Under the pieces are notes generated by a model. It had not been told where the DNA came from and made no database searches. It saw nothing but the letters and a program-made list of their open reading frames with translations. Shown here one piece after another: positions 1 to 4,365 of a stretch of DNA of 14,094 nt (positions within the stretch are counted from its first letter, which is position 1; each line of letters opens with the position of its first letter). A program made the translations under genes and the position numbers. The DNA is from Oscillospiraceae bacterium (GTDB lineage: Bacteria > Bacillota > Clostridia > UMGS1883). The stretch is from the NCBI GenBank assembly GCA_022508735.1, contig JAFLUQ010000016.1:9658-23751 (forward strand). Direction: 5' to 3'.

Positions 1-437
1 ACTGATGAGGTCTTGCCCTTTTCGAGCATGACCCTTTCTCCGTTAAGTTCAAGAGAGAGCACCCCATGATCGTAGCCCAGCAGCTTTGCGGTGAAGGCCT
101 TGCTGCCGTTAAAGGGCGCAAAGGTCTTGATGTCAACATTTTTGCCTATAGCCTTCTCAAAGTGCCAGTCACGGCTCAGCTTTCTGTCCATACCCGGCGA
201 CGAGACCTCAAACACATATGGGTCCTTAATGAAACTCAGCTTTTCGTCAAGCATGTCGCTCAGCTCACGGCTCACCTTTTCGCAGTCTTCAATGCCAACG
301 CCGCCGTCCTTGTCGATATAGAGGCGCAGCACGTAGCTTCCGCCCTCCTTCTTATACTCCGCGTCGTAGACATAGACTCCGTGCTTTTCGCATATGGGAG
401 CCGCCTCTTTTTCCAGCACTGCCTCTGCTTTTGCCAC
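1..437 (-). CDS. rimP: Ribosome maturation factor RimP (C-terminus cut by window edge)
   Basis: RimP binds the nascent 30S subunit in the cytoplasm and is needed for its late assembly. The minus-strand frame gives about 145 residues. It shows the family hallmarks: an N-terminal alpha/beta domain with 'LRLYIDKDGGVGIEDCEKVS' and the signature 'VSSPGMDRKL', followed by an SH3-like C-terminal half ('FNGSKAFTAKLLGY'). RimP is usually about 150 residues, so only a few C-terminal residues lie beyond the left edge. I chose the GTG at 437 because GAGAGGGTGA precedes it at good spacing. An in-frame ATG at 470 has no Shine-Dalgarno. In Firmicutes rimP heads the nusA-infB operon, which would then continue to the left; that part is inference. 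Confidence 0.9.
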   Translation of the reverse strand, partial: MAKAEAVLEKEAAPICEKHGVYVYDAEYKKEGGSYVLRLYIDKDGGVGIEDCEKVSRELSDMLDEKLSFIKDPYVFEVSSPGMDRKLSRDWHFEKAIGKNVDIKTFAPFNGSKAFTAKLLGYDHGVLSLELNGERVMLEKGKTSS

Positions 438-481
438 CGAAATCACCCTCTCTGATTTTTTATCAAACATAATATTACAAA

Positions 482-504
482 AGAGTGGGACGCAATCCCA
501 CTCT
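482..504 (-). promoter_or_regulatory. Hairpin at the 5' end of the rimP leader RNA
   Basis: AGAGTGGGA and its exact complement TCCCACTCT form a 9-bp stem closed by a 5-nt loop. Read on the minus strand it begins only a few bases after the predicted start of the rimP transcript and is followed by CTTTTG, a very short U-run. It sits 45 nt before the GTG start. It could be an mRNA-stabilising 5' hairpin or an attenuation or protein-binding element for the rimP-nusA operon. As a plain terminator it would lie too close to the transcription start to be useful. Confidence 0.6.
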
Positions 505-516
505 CAATCCTCAACC

Positions 517-545
517 ATTATATCACCTTTTTTTCAGAAATGCAA
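517..545 (-). promoter_or_regulatory. Sigma-A promoter for rimP
   Basis: On the minus strand, TTGCAT (545-540) and TATAAT (522-517) are separated by exactly 17 nt. The predicted start at about 510 puts the 482-504 hairpin at the extreme 5' end of the message. The upstream gene on the same strand ends at 565, so rimP has its own promoter here. Confidence 0.6.
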
Positions 546-549
546 GCCC

Positions 550-572
550 TTTTTTGAAAAATTTTCAAAAAA
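550..572 (-). terminator. A/T-rich palindrome at the end of the YpsA-like gene
   Basis: TTTTTTGAAAA and TTTTCAAAAAA are perfect 11-nt inverted arms separated by one base. The palindrome overlaps the TGA stop of the minus-strand gene at 565. With almost no G/C in the stem it would be a weak terminator at best. It may be only a product of local A/T richness. Confidence 0.3.
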
Positions 573-1113
573 ATATCTCTCTCATTCTAAAATTAACGGA
601 GCTGATACAATACACCGGTTTCCCCCGCTGCAGTGTATATTTTATTGTGTTTCCAGTTCCGCTCGGCCTGCCATTCCACACGGCAACAACATAATCGCTG
701 CTACCAACCATATACTCATTCCGCTTCATCATGCAGTCCGGCGTGTATTGCTCCTGCACAACGGTCACCTTGTCGCATAGAGACAGCAGCCTCTCATATC
801 TCTCTTGGGAATCGGCGTTCCACCTTGCCGCCTGTGACATGCAGGGCACAGCAGCTTCAAGAGTTACACCCGGATACTGCTTCTTTAACTCAAGCACGAT
901 CTCCATAGCCCACATATCAACGCCCAATGCGGCCCCGGCTATGAAGTGCGCTACGTTCTTTTTCTCGATCAGCCCGGCTATTATTCTGCGAAGCTGAGAC
1001 TTGATTTTTATGCAGGCCGGATGCTCCTCGTCGTACCCGCAGGGCAGACTGTTCGGGCGGTGCCCTGTGAAGCAGGCTGTAAGAGCATGTCCCGTTTTAC
1101 CTTCTGTGCTCAT
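565..1113 (-). CDS. YpsA/DUF1273-like SLOG-fold protein
   Basis: The 182-residue protein matches the YpsA/DUF1273 group of the SLOG (SMF/DprA-LOG) superfamily, Rossmann-like proteins thought to bind nucleotides or related ligands. Visible marks are 'FTGHRPNSL' (T16-H18-R19-P20) after the first strand, 'IAGAALGVDMWAMEIVL' (G60 to D66) as the glycine-rich ligand loop, 'AAVPCMSQAARW', 'CDKVTVVQEQYTPDCMMKRN', and the C-terminal 'SGTGNTIKY'. Length is normal for the family. The ATG at 1113 is preceded by AAAGGA at 9-nt spacing, and a promoter lies at 1206-1234. In Bacillus and Staphylococcus YpsA has been linked to oxidative stress and cell division, but the molecular role is unsettled, so I give no gene symbol. 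It diverges from the small regulator at 1308. Confidence 0.8.
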   Translation of the reverse strand: MSTEGKTGHALTACFTGHRPNSLPCGYDEEHPACIKIKSQLRRIIAGLIEKKNVAHFIAGAALGVDMWAMEIVLELKKQYPGVTLEAAVPCMSQAARWNADSQERYERLLSLCDKVTVVQEQYTPDCMMKRNEYMVGSSDYVVAVWNGRPSGTGNTIKYTLQRGKPVYCISSVNFRMREIFF

Positions 1114-1205
1114 ATCTTTCTATCCTTTCGCCATAAAACTTGGATTATGTTGTTAAATATATGTCGTTTTCTCACAAAAATAACCGTCACAACATATTTT
1201 ATTTG

Positions 1206-1234
1206 ATTATAACATACATTTATATACTATTCAA
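1206..1234 (-). promoter_or_regulatory. Promoter for the YpsA-like gene
   Basis: On the minus strand, TTGAAT (1234-1229) and TATAAT (1211-1206) are separated by 17 nt. The predicted leader to the ATG at 1113 is about 85 nt. The whole 1130-1300 divergent region is very A/T-rich. I see no convincing -35/-10 pair for the plus-strand regulator that starts at 1308, although TACAATATAC at 1281-1290 may serve as its -10. Confidence 0.55.
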
Positions 1235-1307
1235 GCATATATGACAAATATTTCTATACCATTTTTGTCCCTCTTGCATTTACAATATACTCAAGAGGTG
1301 AAGGTTG

Positions 1308-1616
1308 ATGTACGAAGATTTTGTTAGAAACAGAATTACGCAGCTAAGAATGCAGAAGGGTGTATCCGAATATCAAATGAGCTACGATTTGGGGCATAGC
1401 CGCGGATACGTTTACAATATCTCATCCGGCAGGTCACTGCCGCCGCTCCGGGAATTCTTTGAAATATGCAGATACTTTGACATAACTCCGCAGGAATTCT
1501 TCGACGACACTCTTGAATATCCTGAGCTTATCCACAAGGCTGTTGACGGATTAAAAAACCTCAGTGACACGGATATTATCATGATTTTAAGCTACATTGA
1601 CAGGCTTTCAAAATAA
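1308..1616 (+). CDS. Small XRE/Cro-like HTH transcriptional regulator
   Basis: This 102-residue protein looks like a stand-alone Cro/C1-type helix-turn-helix repressor. The HTH spans about residues 6-60: 'RNRITQLRMQKGVSEYQMSY' then 'DLGHSRGYVYNISSGRSLPP', matching the usual pattern of a first helix, a scaffold helix (SEYQMSYDLG) and a recognition helix (SRGYVYNISSG). The tail 'CRYFDITPQEFFD' is the typical closing helix of Clostridia members of this family. The short C-terminal stretch (about 75-102) has no recognisable sensor domain. I chose the ATG at 1308 because AAGAGGTGA lies 6 nt upstream; a TTG at 1305 is too close. It is divergent to the YpsA-like gene, and whether it controls that gene is unknown. 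A strong terminator follows the stop. Confidence 0.8.
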   Translation: MYEDFVRNRITQLRMQKGVSEYQMSYDLGHSRGYVYNISSGRSLPPLREFFEICRYFDITPQEFFDDTLEYPELIHKAVDGLKNLSDTDIIMILSYIDRLSK

Positions 1617-1627
1617 GAAATGCAGCT

Positions 1628-1663
1628 AAAAGTGCGGACGAAAACCGTCCGCACTTTTATATT
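1628..1663 (+). terminator. Intrinsic terminator of the HTH regulator gene
   Basis: AAAAGTGCGGACG (1628-1640) pairs perfectly with CGTCCGCACTTTT (1646-1658) across a 5-nt AAAAC loop. The 3' arm ends in TTTT followed by ATATTT. It begins 11 nt after the TAA stop. The A-run on the other side would let it work on the minus strand as well. Confidence 0.9.
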
Positions 1664-1700
1664 TCCATGCAATGCTCCGCCGAGAGGCCATTGAAGGTTT

Positions 1701-1748
1701 CACGTCAGTCAAAGGCTTCGACATTACCCCACAAATCTTAGATTTGTG
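1701..1748 (+). repeat. Direct repeat copy 1 with a degenerate hairpin
   Basis: Positions 1701-1738 match 4182-4219 at 36 of 38 bases; the differing bases fall in 1713-1716. The copy ends in CACAAATC-TTA-GATTTGTG (1730-1748), an 8-bp perfect hairpin that is shorter than the 13-bp version in copy 2. Both copies lie in the same orientation and bracket about 2.5 kb that includes the LRR gene. It is probably a repeat family of this genome, such as a MITE-like or REP-like element. Confidence 0.65.
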
Positions 1749-1795
1749 TAGCCGCCATGTAAGGGCCACATAAATGTAAAATTAGGTATAGCTAT

Positions 1796-1978
1796 TTATA
1801 AAGCATTCAGTAGCTTGGAAGATTCGCCATCTCGTACCTCGTGACTTTGGCCGGCCATAGCGTAAGCACCACCGGCGTCTTTCAGCACATCGTAAATCCC
1901 GCTGTCCTCCTATCCTGCACGAACATCCGAATTTCACGCGGCCTCGGCCACTATATTTTCAAGCTTCTGATAAAGCTG
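1796..1978 (-). pseudogene. Decayed remnant resembling the C-terminus of a Cof-type HAD phosphatase
   Basis: The minus-strand frame ending at TAA 1796-1798 reads like protein for about 60 codons. It is interrupted by in-frame stops TGA (1936-1934) and TAG (1912-1910). The segment 'EDSGIYDVLKDAGGAYAMAG' followed by 'QSHEV' resembles motif IV and beyond of Cof/HAD-IIB phosphatases ('GDs.ND..ML..AG..yAM.na...v'). The final 'ESSKLLNAL' resembles their C-terminal helix. The catalytic motif I region is absent and the coding-like signal fades upstream, near the promoter at 2013-2041. The likely reading is a dead gene fragment left by insertion or deletion. The assignment rests on short motif similarity only. 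Confidence 0.4.
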
Positions 1979-2012
1979 TTGGTGTAACGGAAACTGACTG
2001 TGGCCTTTGTGC

Positions 2013-2041
2013 TTGACATTATTTTCTCTTAATGATATAAT
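2013..2041 (+). promoter_or_regulatory. Perfect-consensus sigma-A promoter for the LRR protein gene
   Basis: TTGACA (2013-2018), a 17-nt spacer and TATAAT (2036-2041) match the textbook consensus at every hexamer position. The predicted start is near 2048, giving a leader of about 87 nt before the ATG at 2135. The leader can form short stems, TGCC-CGGT-GGCA (2053-2064) and GCACC...GGTGTGC (about 2077-2096). I do not recognise a riboswitch class in it. Confidence 0.8.
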
Positions 2042-2134
2042 ATTTACGTGTCTGCCCGGTGGCAGCGGCAAGGGTCGCACCGGTCTAAAGGTGTGCTCTA
2101 TTGAGCCAAAAAATTTATTTTACAGGAGGAGAAA

Positions 2135-3499
2135 ATGCACATATTTAAAGGTATTGTCGCCATGCTGATTTGCATAGCAATGGCTCTGGCAGTTGTGCCC
2201 GGTCTGACAGTGACAGCGGAAACTGCCGCCGATGGATTTAATTACCAAGTGCACGACGACCATGTGGAAATCACCGGATACACCGGTTCTGCGGCAGAGC
2301 TTGTTATTCCTGATGAAATTAACGGTCTTCCGGTCACCGGCATTACTAAATCTGCGTTTTACCAATGCACAAGTCTTACAAGCATAAATATACCGAGCGG
2401 CGTTACGAGCATTGGCGATTTGGCATTTTACCACTGCACAAGCCTTACAAGCATAAATATACCGAGCGGCGTTACGAGCATTGGCGACTGGGCGTTCGTC
2501 GGCTGCACAAGCCTCATCAGCGTAAATTTGCCCGACGGCGTTATGAGTATTGGCGATTGGGCGTTTTACGGTTGCACAAGCCTCACCAGCATAAATATAC
2601 CTGAAAGCGTCCTAAGCATCGGTGACCTCGCCTTTGCCGGCTGCACAAGCCTCACGGGCATAAATTTACCCGCCGGTATAACAAGCATTGGGGATGCTGC
2701 CTTTGCCGGCTGTATAAGCATAACGGAATTTGAAATTTCCGAATATAATACAAATTACAGGTGTATCGACGGCGCTTTGTATAATAAGTCTGTGACGGAG
2801 CTTATTCAATACCCGCCCGGCAGCGAAAAGACCTCCTTCACCGTACCGGACGGCGTAGTAAGCATCGCCTATACCGCGTTTCGCGGCTGCACCGGCCTCG
2901 AACACATATCTATCCCAAACGGCGTGACGTTCATTGATGATCGGGCATTTACCGACTGCACAAGCCTTATAAGCATAAGTATACCAAGCAGCGTCACGAA
3001 AATTGATTCCGATGCATTTTACGGCTGCGCCAAACTGACCGATGTGTATTACGGGGGCAGCGAGGCAGCTTGGTCAAATATCTATATTTGCGGCGGCAAC
3101 TACCATCTCGATAACGCCGCCATCCACTACAACAGCACCGGACGGGGGTCTGATATCTCCGTTCTGGTCAACAACTCCCCCATAACCTTTGATGTGCCGC
3201 CGCAAATCATTGACGGAGCGACCATGCTCCCCGTGCGCCAGGCGTTAGAGCCTCTCGGCGCACAGCTCGCGTGGAACGGCGAGACGCAAACCGTGACGGT
3301 GAACGCCGCCGGCAAGACCGTCGTGCTCACCGTCGGGGCAGATACCGCCGTTGTAAACGGCGAGGAAAAGACGCTTCCTGTGCCTGCAATGATAATTGAC
3401 GGCCGCACCCTTGTGCCCCTCCGCTTTGTGTCCGAACAGCTGGGCTTCGCGGTGGACTGGAACAGCGAAACTAATACGGTATATATTACAGCCCCATAA
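2135..3499 (+). CDS. Secreted BspA-like leucine-rich-repeat protein with copper-amine-oxidase-N-like domain
   Basis: The 454-residue product has a Sec signal peptide (residues 1 to about 28, hydrophobic 'IVAMLICIAMALAVV', probable cleavage after VTA). A short beta domain follows, then LRR_5/BspA-type repeats from about residue 74. There are five 23-residue units of the form AFxxCTSLTSINIPxGVxSIGD, one irregular spacer unit, two more regular units and a capping unit ending near 325. Residues about 338-454 hold two 'P.ii.ga.mlPvR...e.LG' units ('MLPVRQALEPLGAQLAWN', 'LVPLRFVSEQLGFAVDWN'), the pattern of the copper amine oxidase N-like domain, a putative wall- or glycan-binding module common in Clostridia. 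No sortase or SLH anchor is seen. BspA-like LRR proteins often mediate adhesion. AGGAGGAG precedes the ATG, and the gene has a consensus promoter and its own terminator. Confidence 0.9.
   Translation: MHIFKGIVAMLICIAMALAVVPGLTVTAETAADGFNYQVHDDHVEITGYTGSAAELVIPDEINGLPVTGITKSAFYQCTSLTSINIPSGVTSIGDLAFYHCTSLTSINIPSGVTSIGDWAFVGCTSLISVNLPDGVMSIGDWAFYGCTSLTSINIPESVLSIGDLAFAGCTSLTGINLPAGITSIGDAAFAGCISITEFEISEYNTNYRCIDGALYNKSVTELIQYPPGSEKTSFTVPDGVVSIAYTAFRGCTGLEHISIPNGVTFIDDRAFTDCTSLISISIPSSVTKIDSDAFYGCAKLTDVYYGGSEAAWSNIYICGGNYHLDNAAIHYNSTGRGSDISVLVNNSPITFDVPPQIIDGATMLPVRQALEPLGAQLAWNGETQTVTVNAAGKTVVLTVGADTAVVNGEEKTLPVPAMIIDGRTLVPLRFVSEQLGFAVDWNSETNTVYITAP
2354..2698 (+). repeat. Five tandem 69-bp units encoding LRRs
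   Basis: Five consecutive 69-bp units each encode a 23-residue LRR starting AF. The first two share long identical stretches at nucleotide level (for example TACAAGCATAAATATACCGA at the same phase), and later units diverge gradually. Such arrays expand and contract by slippage or recombination. Two further, more diverged units lie at about 2876-3013. Confidence 0.85.
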
Positions 3500-3510
3500 C
3501 CCATAAAACT

Positions 3511-3545
3511 AAGGAGACAGGTACTTGTACCCTGTCTCCTTTTTT
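3511..3545 (+). terminator. Terminator after the LRR gene, shared with the convergent gene
   Basis: AAGGAGACAG-GTAC (3511-3524) pairs with GTACCCTGTCTCCTT (3527-3541) with one bulged base and a minimal loop, followed by TTTTT. The 3' end touches the stop codon of the minus-strand gene at 3544. The minus-strand side has a weaker U-run, so it may serve both converging genes. Confidence 0.85.
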
Positions 3546-4008
3546 AAAACTCCTTAAACTCAACATTAATTGTGTCATTAAGATCGTTCCAAATTGCAAA
3601 TCGCCAATGTTTATTCCATTTGACGCTAACGTCATCTTTTAGCCACTCAATTTCAAATTCATCAGCAAGGATTTTAGGGATTAACCATCCTGACAAATCT
3701 TCGCCTTCAAGTTTATCAGTAATGATATCTCTACCTTCGCCACAATCTACGAAGAAAATACAGCCTTCTTTCTCTGCCGCTTCACGTACTATTTTGAAAA
3801 ATCTCTCAAAATTCTCACTTTCTTGCGTTCTTAACTCTCGCATTATTGATTCCTCCTTTTGCGAACGCCAATTACCATGTCGCACTTCGTCTGCATGGTC
3901 TACTATAGTATAAATTATTTCTTTCATTCGTTCTCTGTCCTCTGCATTTCCTGCATCAAGATTCCAGTCCTGCGCGTGCTTACCTATCTTTTTTGCCAAA
4001 CTGTTCAT
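3544..4008 (-). CDS. Unknown ORF: probable toxin-domain remnant fused to an immunity-like protein
   Basis: The open frame spans 154 codons and may be two things. Residues 1-54 ('LAKKIGKHAQDWNLD', 'DRERMKEIIYTIVDHADEVR', 'GNWRSQKEE') resemble, from memory, the beginning of nuclease domains at the C-termini of Firmicutes polymorphic and phage-linked toxins, which continue past a WRGQ motif into a catalytic half. That half is missing here. Residues 55-154 begin at ATG 3843, which has a perfect AAAGGAGG at 8-nt spacing. They form a 99-residue acidic protein rich in Trp and Phe, with the look of a small immunity protein. The ATG at 4008 has no Shine-Dalgarno, so translation from 3843 is likelier. 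The base composition is more A/T-rich than in the large neighbours, suggesting transfer. I cannot name a family for the C-terminal part. It could instead be one intact hypothetical protein. Confidence 0.6.
   Translation of the reverse strand: MNSLAKKIGKHAQDWNLDAGNAEDRERMKEIIYTIVDHADEVRHGNWRSQKEESIMRELRTQESENFERFFKIVREAAEKEGCIFFVDCGEGRDIITDKLEGEDLSGWLIPKILADEFEIEWLKDDVSVKWNKHWRFAIWNDLNDTINVEFKEF
3852..3859 (-). promoter_or_regulatory. Strong internal Shine-Dalgarno for an ATG at 3843
   Basis: AAAGGAGG on the minus strand sits 8 nt ahead of the in-frame ATG at 3843-3841, inside the longer open frame. No comparable site precedes the ATG at 4008. This makes the 99-residue product (3544-3843) the best-supported translation product. 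Confidence 0.6.
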
Positions 4009-4205
4009 CTGTTATTATTATACCACAAATTTGCCACTTCGGCTATACCCAAGTTTACTTTCTCGGCAGCCGTTATATCGCGGCTATGAAAATCTTCGAT
4101 TTTCAGGGTTATTATACCACGTTCTACACCATTGTCAACCCCATTACTCATAGCCTGCCGCCGCGGAGCTACAACAGCCTCCACGTCAGTCAAGGGATTC
4201 GACAT
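4005..4205 (-). CDS. Short uncertain ORF overlapping the start of the toxin-like ORF
   Basis: A frame of up to 66 residues (ATG 4205) or 48 residues (ATG 4151) ends with a TGA that overlaps the ATG at 4008 in an ATGA arrangement. The translation ('MSNGVDNGVERGIITLKIED', then 'FHSRDITAAEKVNLGIAEVA') has protein-like composition. Its first codons match, in the same reading frame, an ORF running through repeat copy 1 ('MSKPLTDV' there, 'MSNPLTDV' here). Neither ATG has a Shine-Dalgarno, and a consensus promoter lies inside the frame. It may be the coding trace of a mobile element rather than an expressed gene. I do not recognise it. Confidence 0.25.
   Translation of the reverse strand: MSNPLTDVEAVVAPRRQAMSNGVDNGVERGIITLKIEDFHSRDITAAEKVNLGIAEVANLWYNNNR
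4087..4105. repeat. Small perfect inverted repeat
   Basis: TGAAAATC-TTC-GATTTTCA is an 8-bp perfect stem with a 3-nt loop. On the minus strand it falls at the predicted 5' end of the transcript from the promoter at 4111-4138. It could be a 5' hairpin or an operator, or part of the same repeat family as the neighbouring 4182-4236 element. Confidence 0.45.
4111..4138 (-). promoter_or_regulatory. Consensus promoter reading toward the toxin/immunity-like ORF
   Basis: On the minus strand, TTGACA (4138-4133) and TATAAT (4116-4111) match the consensus fully with a 16-nt spacer. The predicted start near 4104 lies at the inverted repeat 4087-4105, and the next gene start is at 4008 or 3843. A second TATAAT at 4022-4017 has no matching -35. 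Confidence 0.6.
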
Positions 4206-4236
4206 TACCCCACAAATCTCCGGTTTGTGGGGTAAT
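4182..4236 (+). repeat. Direct repeat copy 2 with a 13-bp hairpin
   Basis: 4182-4219 matches copy 1 (1701-1738) at 36 of 38 bases. In this copy ATTACCCCACAAA (4204-4216) and TTTGTGGGGTAAT (4224-4236) form a perfect 13-bp stem with a 7-nt loop. There is no U-run after it on either strand, so it is not a normal terminator. The hairpin looks like the terminal or central structure of a short mobile repeat. Confidence 0.7.
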
Positions 4237-4365
4237 ACTGAAATAATAGGCCGGTAATCCCCCACATTCACAAACGTAAATTCATAAAAAATTTACAAAA
4301 AGAACACAGAATCGGGTCACAGAAGTTTTATGATAGAATAAGGAAAAAACAGGAGGGTGACTATT

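Noticed and set aside
1264..1291. Promoter for the HTH regulator
   Set aside because: A -10-like TACAAT or TATACT is present, but no -35 lies at an acceptable distance. Not annotated as a feature.
2048..2134. Possible riboswitch in the LRR gene leader
   Set aside because: Only short stems can be drawn, and no conserved core of a known class was recognised. Kept as a structured leader of unknown role.
1701..4236. CRISPR array suggested by repeated short sequences
   Set aside because: There are only two copies 2.5 kb apart and no spacers. The LRR repeats are in-frame coding repeats.
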